NCBI RefSeq assembly: GCF_000760935.2
Contig: NZ_CP049744.1
Location: forward strand, 372,001 to 436,000
DNA: 64,000 nucleotides
Direction of reading: 5' to 3'
DNA from: Rhodococcoides fascians A25f
GTDB lineage: Bacteria; Actinomycetota; Actinomycetes; Mycobacteriales; Mycobacteriaceae
Below, piece after piece: positions 31,197 to 40,134 of the stretch (positions are counted from its first letter, which is position 1; each line of letters opens with the position of its first letter). Both the position numbers and the translations under genes were made by a program. The notes under the pieces are model-generated. The model saw nothing but the letters and a program-made list of their open reading frames with translations, was not told the DNA's origin and made no database searches.

Positions 31197-34100
31197 TCAG
31201 TCTGTTTTCATCGGTCCGTCGCTGGACAGTCCCGACCGAGACTGCTGCTCGACGGCGATCTCGGCCTGCTGTGCGGCCGGGTCGAGTGGCATGTATCTCT
31301 CGATCGAGCCCCAGTCTCGGGCGTAGTCGTCGGCGAGATACGACGGCAGCGTCTGCGCCCCGAGGAGCAGCTCGGTCCAGCCGAGTGGGCCGCCGCCGAT
31401 CGAGTCCTGCCAGGCGTTGGTGGATTCGGCCCCGGTGCGGTCGGGCAGAATTCGGTACTTCGGCACCTCGGCGACGCCGTCCCGATGATCGAACGGTCGT
31501 TGGCACGGGAAGGCCAGTCCGACGGCCCAGTCCAGCAACACCGGGTCGGTCGATCCGACGAGCGAGTTCAGCGTCTGTGTCTTCGGGACGCGCGGCGGGG
31601 TGACGGCAAGCCATTGATCGCCGGCCAGGTCGTTGTCCTCGGCGACGATGCGAACGATGTCTGCCTCGGCCGGTAGATCGCTCATCGGGACCCGCAGGTT
31701 GCGCCACGACGGCGACGGGCCGATATCGAGAGGCGTGACTCGGCCCAGTGCCTGGACGGCGCTACCGTCGCGGCGCCCGTATTCCAGTTCGACGCGTTGG
31801 CCCGGGGTGACGATGCCGTCCTTGTCCACCGATCGGATTCGCCCTGCGGCGGCGATGGCGATCAGGTCGCCGCGGTCGGTGTCGGAGAGCTGGTACCAAC
31901 CGGAGGTCAGCGATGCAGGCTCGGTGGCACCGAAGCTACCCAGCACCGGAGTGGTCGCGGGATTCAAGCCGAAGGGCAGGGCGACCGAGCTACCGTTGAG
32001 TCCGACGTTCTCGTTGGTACCGCCGGAGGTGCCCGCGGAGTTCGACGACGTTGCCGCCGCGCTCTGCTCGGAGTCCTCGGGTCGGATGGAGTTGGCGCTG
32101 CCCTGCGCGGTGTCCTCGGAGTCTGCGGTCAGATCCTGGGCGACGCCGTCGGGCGTGAATCCGGTACTACCGCCCGCTCCGAGTGCGTCCGCTGCTGGGT
32201 CGATCGGTTGCAGCACCGATCCGTTGACGTCGGTTTCCACCTGCACGTCACCGGCGAGTCCGCACGAGTTTCCGGCGAGAGCCGAGAAGTTGGAGCGTGC
32301 GATCGAGTACGCGGGGTATTGCGCCACAGCACCTTTGGCGAAGGAGAGCACTTCGAAGGCGACGACGCCGCCGGCGACGATGGTCAGTGCGGACGGCGCG
32401 AATCGTCGTCGTGTGGTGGGTTCTTTTCTGCGATACGGCAATCGCACGTGCTGGTAGGCGGCGTAGAGCAGCGTCAGAACCGTCAGGCCGAGCAGGATCG
32501 TCGAAAAGCCCTTGCCGGCAATGGACGGCGGCTTGTCGAACCACGGAATTCCGTAGCTCGAGACGTACCACCAGCCGTTGGAACTGGTGAACGCCACCGC
32601 CGTCAGGAAGAGAACCGCGGCAGTGAACAGGGTTCTGTTGCGCGGAGATCGTACGGTCGCCGCGGTGACGGCCACGGCCGCCAGTGCGGCCAGCGACGCC
32701 GCGAGACCGGCGTACACACCGAAGTGGTGAGTCCACTTGGTGGGGGTGAACATCATCAAAGCCAATGCGCCCAGGATGATTCCGAGTATCCGACGCGACG
32801 GCCCGGTGGCGGTGCCGGGAATGCGTCCGTTCTTGCGGAGCATCACCGCGATGCACACGACGATGCACAGCAGCATCGCGAACATGCCGAACCGTCGGGC
32901 GAGCGAGCCGTCGGGTGAGATGGTCATCAATGCGTCCCAGCGCACGCGCTCTTCGAACCACGGCACGTTCGGTCCGATAGCCGAGCGCACCCGGGTCGCT
33001 TCGAGGACGGTGCTCAGAGTCTGGTCGGCGAAGATCGCGATCAGCACCGCCAGTCCCGACGCGACCAGCGGCGCGAGAACGGCGAGCAGTCCCATCTGGC
33101 GAGCCCGTTTGACCACGATCATCACCAAGGGGCGCAGCCCGGCCAGCAGAGCGGCGACGGCGATCAACCCGGTGGGTCCGGCGGCGAGAGAGAACGCGGC
33201 GATCAGGGTGCCGATGGCGGCGGGCAACAGTCGTCCGGTTGCGATGGCGCGTTCGATCGAACACCACGTCAACAATGCGCCGAGAGCGATGATCGGTTCG
33301 GGCCGCAATCCGTTGTCGTAGGGCAGCCAGAAGGCGAGGAACACCAGTCCCGCGGTCCACAGTGCGACGCGGTTGGTGAGCACCGCGCGGCCCAGACGCG
33401 GGATGACCTCGCGGCTGATGACCAGCCAGCACAGCAGCGCGGCGATGGTGGCGGGCAGGCGCATCCAGATGCTGGCCGTGCTGACCTTGGTGAGGGCGGC
33501 GAGCATGTCGTAGTACGGCATGCCGAACGGCGCTTCCGGGACGCCGAACCAACGGAAGTAGTTGGCCATGTAGCCGGCGTTCTCGGAGACGCGGGCCATG
33601 TTGAGCAGATAGCCGTCGTCGGAGGTGTTCGCGCCGATGAAGTGCCAGAGCACCAGCACACCCACCACAACGGCGTCGACTCCGGTAACGGATTTCCAGC
33701 GCGAGGGAAGGAATCGTCTGTGGCGTCGCCCGTCGATGCCGTCGAGTCGATGCAGTGCGAACAGGGAGGCGATGACAGCGAGTGCGCCGACGATCATCGC
33801 CAGCAACTTGAACGTCGTCGGAGTCGAGGAATAGCGCGAGTCGATGTCCACGCGCACGTTGAGGCCGTCGACCGGTGCCGTGAGATCGGTGAACACGCCG
33901 ACGACCTGGGGCCGGATGTCTCCGTCCACAGTATTCGCCTGGCCGTCGAGGTCGACGGTCGTGCGAGTGGCGTTCGACGACACGGTCAGCGCGCAGTTAC
34001 CGCTCAGCTCGTCGACGGGTGCCTCGGCAAGAACGCGATTGCGCAGCAGCACCTGCAGACGGCCGTCGTCGACCCGAACGATCAGTGCCTTCTGCTCGGT

Positions 34101-34373
34101 CTTCGCAGCGGCGATGGGTGCGGTGGAGACCAGCGTGCCGCCGTCGGTGAGAGCAGTGGCCGCGCTGCACGGAACGGTTGCCTCTAGGTCGACGGGCGAG
34201 TAGCTCACCAACGGGGCGTTCACGCTGCCGAACGAGCTCTGTGGCCACGACAGCGTCGCGACGTCCTGCTGAACCGGCAGCAGGGGCGTTGCGATGGCCA
34301 GGAGTGCACCGATGATTCCGGTGACGATCGCTATCAGCCGGGCGGTCTTGACGTTCGGAGCGGTCTCGGGCAC
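31197..34373 (-). CDS. Arabinosyltransferase of the Emb family (upstream copy)
   Basis: A ~1058-aa paralogue of the neighbouring emb gene with the same plan: one N-terminal helix, periplasmic lectin-like domain, GT-C core with ANTSDDGYLLNMARVSENAGYM and a C-terminal carbohydrate-binding domain (GPLGWTELL, AFPCQRPFDHRDGVAEVP). The start is probably GTG 34373 (VPETAPNVKTARLIA), 10 bp after the stop of the upstream membrane-protein gene; the open frame continues upstream but overlaps that gene. The two emb genes and the gene before them form one minus-strand unit. The site aligned with EmbB Met306 is Leu (33492-33494). Confidence 0.92.
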   Translation of the reverse strand: MPETAPNVKTARLIAIVTGIIGALLAIATPLLPVQQDVATLSWPQSSFGSVNAPLVSYSPVDLEATVPCSAATALTDGGTLVSTAPIAAAKTEQKALIVRVDDGRLQVLLRNRVLAEAPVDELSGNCALTVSSNATRTTVDLDGQANTVDGDIRPQVVGVFTDLTAPVDGLNVRVDIDSRYSSTPTTFKLLAMIVGALAVIASLFALHRLDGIDGRRHRRFLPSRWKSVTGVDAVVVGVLVLWHFIGANTSDDGYLLNMARVSENAGYMANYFRWFGVPEAPFGMPYYDMLAALTKVSTASIWMRLPATIAALLCWLVISREVIPRLGRAVLTNRVALWTAGLVFLAFWLPYDNGLRPEPIIALGALLTWCSIERAIATGRLLPAAIGTLIAAFSLAAGPTGLIAVAALLAGLRPLVMIVVKRARQMGLLAVLAPLVASGLAVLIAIFADQTLSTVLEATRVRSAIGPNVPWFEERVRWDALMTISPDGSLARRFGMFAMLLCIVVCIAVMLRKNGRIPGTATGPSRRILGIILGALALMMFTPTKWTHHFGVYAGLAASLAALAAVAVTAATVRSPRNRTLFTAAVLFLTAVAFTSSNGWWYVSSYGIPWFDKPPSIAGKGFSTILLGLTVLTLLYAAYQHVRLPYRRKEPTTRRRFAPSALTIVAGGVVAFEVLSFAKGAVAQYPAYSIARSNFSALAGNSCGLAGDVQVETDVNGSVLQPIDPAADALGAGGSTGFTPDGVAQDLTADSEDTAQGSANSIRPEDSEQSAAATSSNSAGTSGGTNENVGLNGSSVALPFGLNPATTPVLGSFGATEPASLTSGWYQLSDTDRGDLIAIAAAGRIRSVDKDGIVTPGQRVELEYGRRDGSAVQALGRVTPLDIGPSPSWRNLRVPMSDLPAEADIVRIVAEDNDLAGDQWLAVTPPRVPKTQTLNSLVGSTDPVLLDWAVGLAFPCQRPFDHRDGVAEVPKYRILPDRTGAESTNAWQDSIGGGPLGWTELLLGAQTLPSYLADDYARDWGSIERYMPLDPAAQQAEIAVEQQSRSGLSSDGPMKTD

Positions 34374-34383
34374 GCCGACGATG

Positions 34384-36153
34384 CTATTGGACGAGCGTCC
34401 GCACATCCCACACCCACACGCCACCGGTGTATTGCGGCTGGACACCGAGCAGTTCGGTGACGGTGGTGCGCAGTGCAACGGTCCGCTTGCTCGGCGGCAG
34501 TACGACCACGTCCGCCTCCCAGAACGTCAGATCCTCGACGGCCTGCGCGCGTTGATCGTCGGTTATCTCCGGGACAGTGCCTTGGTCGTACACCGAGCCC
34601 AGCAACAGTGCCGTCGGCCGGTCGACGGCTCCGTACTTGGCAACCTTCTCTTCTTGATCACTCGGTCCGACGAAGTATCCGGCTGCCAGCTTGAAGCCCA
34701 TGTCGGCGTCCATCTGCCAGCGCAGCGGGCGGGCGTCCTCGGGCCGTGGCAGGGGCACGGTGACGACGGAACCGTCGTCGACGTAGTTCTCCCACTCGCC
34801 ATCGGCGAAGAACTCCGGCGTCGGAGACTTGTCGACGGCAACCAGCGGCGTCGGGATCAGCGGAACGAGGGCGAGGGCGAGTCCGGCGATCCAGAAGGCA
34901 GGCAATGGGCGCAGTCCGTTACGGAACGTGCGGTCGGTGGCCAGCACGAGCAGCAGGGCCAGCGCCGGCACCGCGCCCAACGCGAAGCGGGTCTCGAGGA
35001 CGGATTCGACGAGTGGGTACTCGGCGAGCTTCGTCCACGGAAGGGTGATGCCGGTGTCGTTCTTGCCGATCATCAGCGTCGCACCGAGCGAGAGCACGCT
35101 CATGACGATTGCCGTTGCCGCGGCGGCACGGGCACACGCGACGCGCCACATCCACACGGCAGCCACCAGGCACAGCACCAGCAGCGGCCACCCGAAGTAC
35201 GCGTTCTCCTCGGTGGCGTTGATGCGGACGTTCTGCCCGGGAGTCGCGACGCCGCCGATCGATTGCGTCGGGAACTGGAACAGGGCCTTGGCGTCGTTGC
35301 CCATCGGTCCGTGTTCGAGGAAGGAGTACGACTGCGGTCCGAAGAACTGCCACCACAGCGGCAACGCGACGATGGCCAGCGCGATACTCGCAGAGACAGC
35401 GAGCCGCGGGACGGCATTGCGCACAGCCGGCCACAGCGAACGTGGCCGGGTCACGTAGTAGGCGACGGCGAAGATGGCGAAAGACATCGCGAAAATCAGC
35501 AGCGGCTCTTCGCCGAGAAGGATCTGCAGCGCGACGATCAGGCCGAGCCCGACGGTGTTCTTGGTGGTTCCGCCGCCGTGCGCGATGCGCGTGACCAGCA
35601 TCGCGATGACCGGAAGCAGGAACAGCACCACGAAGTTGGGGTGCCCGTTGGCGTGGGAGATTGCTCCGGGCGCGAAGCCGCACAGCGCACCGCCGATCGC
35701 GGCTGCGCCCTTGGAGGCGTTCAGCTGACGCGAGAACAGCCAGTACCAGGCGAAGGAGGTTCCGGCGAGGCCGGCGGTGAGGGCGATCGCCCAGGTGACG
35801 GTCGGTCCGAAGAGCAATGTGATCGGGGCCAGGGGGATCGAGATGCCGAACATCGCGGTGTTCGCCATCAGATTCACCCCGAGCGGGTAATTCTGCAGGT
35901 CACTCGACAGCGGGTTGTCCAGATGCGCGACGGCATGGGCGGCGACGGAGAAGAACCACTCCCACATCGTCTGGTCCTGGCCGCTGTTGTAGAGGTAGCC
36001 GCCCGAAAGATTGCGCCACTGGCCCTGAAGGACGTACACCGCGGCCACAAGGAATCCCACCGCCGCAACAGCGTCACCGCGTCCGACGCCGGAGTGTCGA
36101 GCCGGTGCCGTGGTCGGCTGCCGCTCGAGAACTCTCTGGTCGTGGGTGGTCAT
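34384..36153 (-). CDS. Polytopic membrane protein, GT-C glycosyltransferase-like, unassigned
   Basis: A 589-aa protein with about eleven predicted membrane helices and a soluble C-terminal ~130 residues. The first outer loop carries YNSGQDQTMWEWFF (Asp60) and NPLSSDLQNYPLGVNLMANT, a pattern seen in GT-C type polyprenyl-phosphate-sugar-dependent enzymes. It occupies the place upstream of the emb genes where mycobacteria have aftA, but I see no AftA similarity. It is 10 bp from the emb gene, so co-expression in arabinan or lipoglycan synthesis is likely. The reaction is unknown. ATG 36153 is divergent from the alcohol dehydrogenase gene across 132 bp. Confidence 0.75.
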   Translation of the reverse strand: MTTHDQRVLERQPTTAPARHSGVGRGDAVAAVGFLVAAVYVLQGQWRNLSGGYLYNSGQDQTMWEWFFSVAAHAVAHLDNPLSSDLQNYPLGVNLMANTAMFGISIPLAPITLLFGPTVTWAIALTAGLAGTSFAWYWLFSRQLNASKGAAAIGGALCGFAPGAISHANGHPNFVVLFLLPVIAMLVTRIAHGGGTTKNTVGLGLIVALQILLGEEPLLIFAMSFAIFAVAYYVTRPRSLWPAVRNAVPRLAVSASIALAIVALPLWWQFFGPQSYSFLEHGPMGNDAKALFQFPTQSIGGVATPGQNVRINATEENAYFGWPLLVLCLVAAVWMWRVACARAAAATAIVMSVLSLGATLMIGKNDTGITLPWTKLAEYPLVESVLETRFALGAVPALALLLVLATDRTFRNGLRPLPAFWIAGLALALVPLIPTPLVAVDKSPTPEFFADGEWENYVDDGSVVTVPLPRPEDARPLRWQMDADMGFKLAAGYFVGPSDQEEKVAKYGAVDRPTALLLGSVYDQGTVPEITDDQRAQAVEDLTFWEADVVVLPPSKRTVALRTTVTELLGVQPQYTGGVWVWDVRTLVQ

Positions 36154-36285
36154 CGCGTCGAGGTTACAGAAAGATCACGGTGAGCGAAAACCTGAACGAC
36201 CTGTGTCACACATGCACGGGAACCGGTCTGAGTACGTTGGTGGTGTTCAGACGTACCAGGTCGGACAGGCGGGGGACGGGCTCTC

Positions 36286-37311
36286 ATGGAATCGCTGCAC
36301 TTCATTGCAAAGAACAATCTTCGGTGGACCGACCGGCCCGATCCGACCATCGATGGCTCCGCGGAGGCGATCGTGCATCCCCTCGCCGCGACCACGTGCG
36401 ATCTCGACCGAGCGATCATCGGCGGCGCGGTCGACTTCGGCACCGACTACCCGATCGGCCACGAGTGCGTCGCCGAGGTGATCTCCGTGGGCTCGGTTGT
36501 CCGCAACATCGCGCCGGGTGACGTGTGCGTAGTGCCCTGGCACATCAACTGCGGTACTTGCGGCAACTGCCGGTTGGGACAGAGCGCGTCCTGCACCGCC
36601 TATCCCGGACTGTCCGGGTACGGGGCACCGATCGCAGGCACGTTCGGCGGCTTGTTCTCCGAGCTCGTGCGGGTGCCGTTCGCCGACGCGATGCTCACGA
36701 AGCTACCTCCCGGGGTCGATCCGGTTCGGGCGGCGAGCTGTGGAGACAACCTCACCGACGCCTACGTGGCCGTGTGGCGCGGACTGTCCACCCGGCCCGG
36801 TACGTCGGTTCTCGTCGTCAACAGCCTGTCCAGCCTCGGGTCGTTCGCTGTACAGCACGCTGTTGCCCTCGGTGCCGGCAGCGTGACGCTTGTCGACGCC
36901 GACGAGCAGCGGCGCGAGCACGCTCGATCTCTCGGGGCGCAGGTGTATCCCACCATCGACGCGGCCCGTCATCACAACAGGTTTCCGGTGGTCATCGGTG
37001 CCTCGCCCCACCCGAAAATTCTCGCCGAGGCCATCCGATGTGTGGCCCCGGGCGGACATCTGTCGAACGTGGCCATGATTTTCGGTAGCGCCTCACTGCC
37101 GATGTGGGACATGTATCAGCGCGACATGACGCTGTCGACGGGGTTCGTCAGCGTCACGCCGCACATCGATGCGGTACTCGGGCTGTTGGCGGGCGATCTC
37201 ATCCACCCGGGGCAGATCTCCACCACCCATGCCTGGGCGGACGCACCCGAGGCGCTGCTCGAACCCCACGCGAAGCCCGTGCTGGTGGCACCGCCCACTA
37301 CTGCTGTGTAG
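36286..37311 (+). CDS. Zinc-dependent alcohol dehydrogenase family protein
   Basis: A 341-aa medium-chain dehydrogenase. Catalytic zinc region: TTCDLDRAIIGG and IGHECVAEVISVG. The structural zinc lobe is CGTCGNCRLGQSASC (four Cys). The nucleotide-binding part has VLVVNSLSSLGSFAVQHAVALG instead of the usual GxGxxG, with LVDADEQRREHARSLGA after it. NAD(H) use is likely. The substrate is unknown and no pathway neighbour is evident. The following minus-strand gene converges on it 14 bp downstream. Confidence 0.82.
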   Translation: MESLHFIAKNNLRWTDRPDPTIDGSAEAIVHPLAATTCDLDRAIIGGAVDFGTDYPIGHECVAEVISVGSVVRNIAPGDVCVVPWHINCGTCGNCRLGQSASCTAYPGLSGYGAPIAGTFGGLFSELVRVPFADAMLTKLPPGVDPVRAASCGDNLTDAYVAVWRGLSTRPGTSVLVVNSLSSLGSFAVQHAVALGAGSVTLVDADEQRREHARSLGAQVYPTIDAARHHNRFPVVIGASPHPKILAEAIRCVAPGGHLSNVAMIFGSASLPMWDMYQRDMTLSTGFVSVTPHIDAVLGLLAGDLIHPGQISTTHAWADAPEALLEPHAKPVLVAPPTTAV

Positions 37312-37325
37312 CGGTAGCCGGTCTG

Positions 37326-38001
37326 TCAGTTCAGCGGCGAGAAGTCGAGCGGTATCCACATTTCCGACGTCGTCTCTTTGATGTGTTCCGGGCCGCCCAG
37401 TGGCGGCCACATGCCGTCGGCGACGAGTCCGGCGCGTATGGCGAGCCGCTTATCCATGGAAGCGAACGGCCAAATCTGGATGATCCGATCGGGACCGTCG
37501 ACCGCGTACATCACCACGACGATGGGGTCGACTTTGTGGCGGCCGGGCAACACCTGACGCCACGTCGATCGACGGCGGTAGGCCGCCGGGTGTCAGGTGG
37601 TAATCCCGGGTTTCGTAGACCGCACCGTAGTGGCCGGGTCGAACCGCAGGCATGAACGGGAACGGCGCGTAGGTGGTCATCGACAGATCCGTCAGATGCG
37701 GCCTCGCGCCGAAGGCCCGCCCACTTCGGCGGGCTCGATCTCGTTCCACGGCCACCTCTGCGGTGTCGACGAACGCGCGCAACACATGCGCTCGGCCCAG
37801 CACACCGTGCTCGCTGCGCCATGCGCCCAGCAGAGATCCAGCACCATCCGCCGACTCGACCCACGGCCTGATTCCGGCAATCGCCTTCTCGGTGTCCGGC
37901 AGCCGGAACGACAGCGTCGCCAACTCGTACCGAACCGCCTGATCGCCCGGCGACACGTCGTCGCCGGTGATCTCGGGTGCCGTGTCGTAGCTCGTGTTCA
38001 T
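37326..38001 (-). pseudogene. NIPSNAP-family protein gene with internal frameshift
   Basis: The N-terminal part starts at ATG 38001 (NTSYDTAPEITGDD) and reads through YELATLSFRLPDTEKAIAGI and YETRDYHLTPGGLPPSID in one frame. The expected continuation, WRQVLPGRHKVDPIVVVMY to WIPLDFSPLN, is in another frame from 37562 to the stop at 37326. The junction is at 37561-37566, where the codon for the usual Gly before Trp appears to have lost two bases. Rejoined, the gene gives ~225 aa with a normal NIPSNAP end. This is either a real frameshift or a sequencing error. The start overlaps the TetR stop by 4 bp (ATGA), so the pair was an operon. Confidence 0.78.
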
Positions 38002-38603
38002 CCGTCCACCTCTCCAGCCCGCGCAAGAGCGTCGAGCGTCGTGTCCAGTGCAGTGGCCAGGGCCTGCGTGCTGCCGGTGACCCGGCTCAGCAGCAGGCCG
38101 CCCTGCACCGCGGACAGCAGTGTCACGCTCCAGGATGCGGCCTCGACGTCGTCTCCGAGCACGCCGCACTCCACCAACCGGTCGAGGGCGTCGCCGATGC
38201 CGTGTTGCCAGCGCTCGAAACCGTCACCGCCGGCGCGACGAGCCCAGTCCTCACCGGCGAGTTCGGTCGTCAGCACTCCCAGTGGGCAGCCGAATCCCCC
38301 CGCGGCACCGTTGACGACGTGATCGCGCCATCGGCGCAATCCGGCGAAGTCCTCGACCGACGCGAGTACAGCGATCTGGGAGGCGACGATCTCCTCCGCC
38401 CAACGGTCGAGCACCGCTTTGGTCAGTGCGTCCTTGTCGGTGAAGTAGTGGTAGATCTGCGACGAACTCACACCGGCGTCGGCGCGCAGGGCAGGCATCG
38501 CCGTACCGGCAACACCCTTGCGGTACATGATCTCGGCTGCGGCACCCACGATGCGATCGCGGGTCGCTCGACCCTTCGCCGTCGAGACTCCGTCGGTAGG
38601 CAT
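37998..38603 (-). CDS. TetR/AcrR family transcriptional regulator
   Basis: A 201-aa regulator. The N-terminal HTH has TRDRIVGAAAEIMYRKGVAGTAMPALRADAGVSSSQIYHYFTDKDALTKAV, quoted here only as its boundaries ~10-60, and a C-terminal ligand domain with the FGCPLGVLTTELAG segment typical of this TetR subgroup. ATG 38603 is chosen because homology begins there; the frame is open further up. Two palindromes at 38623-38675 are likely operators. It shares that region with a degraded NmrA-like gene on the other strand, the usual arrangement for repressors that control a reductase. Confidence 0.85.
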   Translation of the reverse strand: MPTDGVSTAKGRATRDRIVGAAAEIMYRKGVAGTAMPALRADAGVSSSQIYHYFTDKDALTKAVLDRWAEEIVASQIAVLASVEDFAGLRRWRDHVVNGAAGGFGCPLGVLTTELAGEDWARRAGGDGFERWQHGIGDALDRLVECGVLGDDVEAASWSVTLLSAVQGGLLLSRVTGSTQALATALDTTLDALARAGEVDG

Positions 38604-38622
38604 GACTTGACCTCTCCCGATC

Positions 38623-38675
38623 GATTGGATTTGACGATCCAATCCTAGCGCGCGCAAAATGGATTCAGAAATCCA
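38623..38675. promoter_or_regulatory. Two inverted repeats, probable TetR operators
   Basis: First palindrome: GATTGGAT (38623-38630), 6-nt spacer, ATCCAATC (38637-38644). Second: TGGATT (38660-38665), 4-nt spacer, AATCCA (38670-38675). Both share the TGGAT/ATCCA half-site, so one protein probably binds both. They lie between the TetR start and the start of the degraded plus-strand gene. Confidence 0.62.
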
Positions 38676-38694
38676 AAATCGAAGGAATGTCGAC

Positions 38695-38991
38695 ATGTTC
38701 ACGATCACCGGGGCGATGGGCAACGTCGGAACCGAAGTGCTCGACGACAGTCCCGGAGCGCGGGAACGGCGGGCACGATGCGCCGACGACCGACTACACC
38801 AGGAATGGCGTAGTGCGGTCAGGGCGCTGCAGATGAGCGGGCCTTCTTCGCTGTCCTATCGACGGGTGGACGCGGGAGGGCATCTCGACGAACACGGGCG
38901 GGCCGAGGCCACATCGTCGAACCCCGTTCTCATTCAGTCGAGCATTCGCGCGGTGAGCGGTGGCCTACTGGGCAAGGGGAAGCGCGTCTAA
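38695..38991 (+). pseudogene. Remnant of an NmrA/NAD(P)-binding reductase gene
   Basis: The ATG at 38695 encodes FTITGAMGNVGTEVL, the conserved first strand and glycine-rich loop of NmrA-type NAD(P)H-dependent proteins (usually ITGATGNVG). Similarity stops after ~17 residues; the rest to 38991 (DDSPGARERRARCADD...) is unrelated and low-complexity. A normal family member has ~280 residues, so most of the gene is missing. The loss lies exactly where core chromosome gives way to the lower-GC butyrolactone genes, so I read it as a gene broken when the accessory region entered. Confidence 0.62.
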
Positions 38992-39151
38992 CCCCAATGT
39001 CGTGATCGGTTGGGGCTTCGCGCTGCAGCATGAAACGGTCTAATGGACAGTAGGTTAACAACTGGGGTTAGCCGCGTGCGTCCCGCCGAGAATGGGTCGG
39101 AATGTCACGTTTGGGCGTAATGGCAGCGTGTTGATCTCGCACTGATGACTT

Positions 39152-40096
39152 ATGGTTAATTCTGACCAGTTGGTTTCTCGACTTGGATGGTGGCCCATGG
39201 AATTGAGCTACGGGTCAACTGTGCCCCGGCAGCTTGTGCACCGGCAGTATGTCGGCGAGGTCTTCCTCACCGACTACCGACTGAGCGATGTTGCAGCAGA
39301 TCAGATCGCAGTACAACTACCGGTTTCGCATCGCGTCTTCCGGCCATTGGATCAGTGGCACGACCCACTCATTGTGGCTGAATCCTTCCGGCAGGCCGTG
39401 ATTCTGCTGTGCCACACCAAATATGCCGTTATGCCGCACTCAAAGTTCTTGATGGAACAGTTCGGATTCGAAATCGTCGGCGAGTTGGATATCAACTCAG
39501 AGCCCATACCACTTGTTTTCGAGATGACACCCAACCAGGTTGATGCGATAGACGGGACAGTGTCGCGCGTCGACATTTCTGGTGTACTGCGCGAAGGTCC
39601 GCGGGTCCTCGCCCACTGCAACGCGATAGCACGGTGCGTCAGTCCGGAGTCATACCAACGAATTCGGGCTGGTCGAGACAGCTACGTTGCACATTTCCGT
39701 GCCAGTCCACCAGGCAGCATGGTTATTCCAGCACCATCTGTCGGACGCACAGAAGAGCAAGATGTGCTCGTCGCGGTCAACCCCCCGACGGGGGACCTGT
39801 ACTGCGCACCGGATCCGAGGAACTACGCACTGTTCGACCACCCGCTCGACCACATACCTGGCATGGTGATCTTCGGCGCAGCAATTCAAGCCTTGCGTTA
39901 CCGCACCAACAATCCGTCTCTGCAGCTAACTTGCCTGGCAGCGGCATTCCCAACATTCACCGAGTGGAACGAAACCTGCGGCGTAAGCATCTCGTTCGCA
40001 CAGGCCGGCAGTGAGTGTGGACGGTCGTACATAACATTTACACAGTCTGAACGCACCACATCGGAACTCGAAATCATTACCACAGTTGTACCGTAA
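39152..40096 (+). CDS. gblA: AfsA-family gamma-butyrolactone synthase
   Basis: A 314-aa protein with the two hotdog-like AfsA repeats. First repeat: TVPRQLVHRQYVGEVFLTDY, HRVFRPLDQWHDPLIVAESFRQAVILLCH. Second: VHRA-like region replaced by AAIQALRYR near the end. AfsA-type enzymes join a beta-ketoacyl chain to dihydroxyacetone phosphate, the first step to gamma-butyrolactone signals. With the receptor and reductase next to it, the set matches gblA-gblR-gblE described in Rhodococcus jostii RHA1, from which I take the name. Start uncertain: ATG 39152 has no ribosome site, while ATG 39197 has GGATGG 6 nt upstream and begins right at the conserved part. GC is clearly lower than in the core genes. 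Confidence 0.85.
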   Translation: MVNSDQLVSRLGWWPMELSYGSTVPRQLVHRQYVGEVFLTDYRLSDVAADQIAVQLPVSHRVFRPLDQWHDPLIVAESFRQAVILLCHTKYAVMPHSKFLMEQFGFEIVGELDINSEPIPLVFEMTPNQVDAIDGTVSRVDISGVLREGPRVLAHCNAIARCVSPESYQRIRAGRDSYVAHFRASPPGSMVIPAPSVGRTEEQDVLVAVNPPTGDLYCAPDPRNYALFDHPLDHIPGMVIFGAAIQALRYRTNNPSLQLTCLAAAFPTFTEWNETCGVSISFAQAGSECGRSYITFTQSERTTSELEIITTVVP

Positions 40097-40134
40097 TGTC
40101 CGCGGCACTCCACTGCGAAATGGGATTCGAGAGA

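Noticed and set aside
34384..36153. Call as AftA
   Set aside because: Position fits but motifs, length and hydrophobic pattern do not match AftA as I know it; kept as unassigned GT-C-like.
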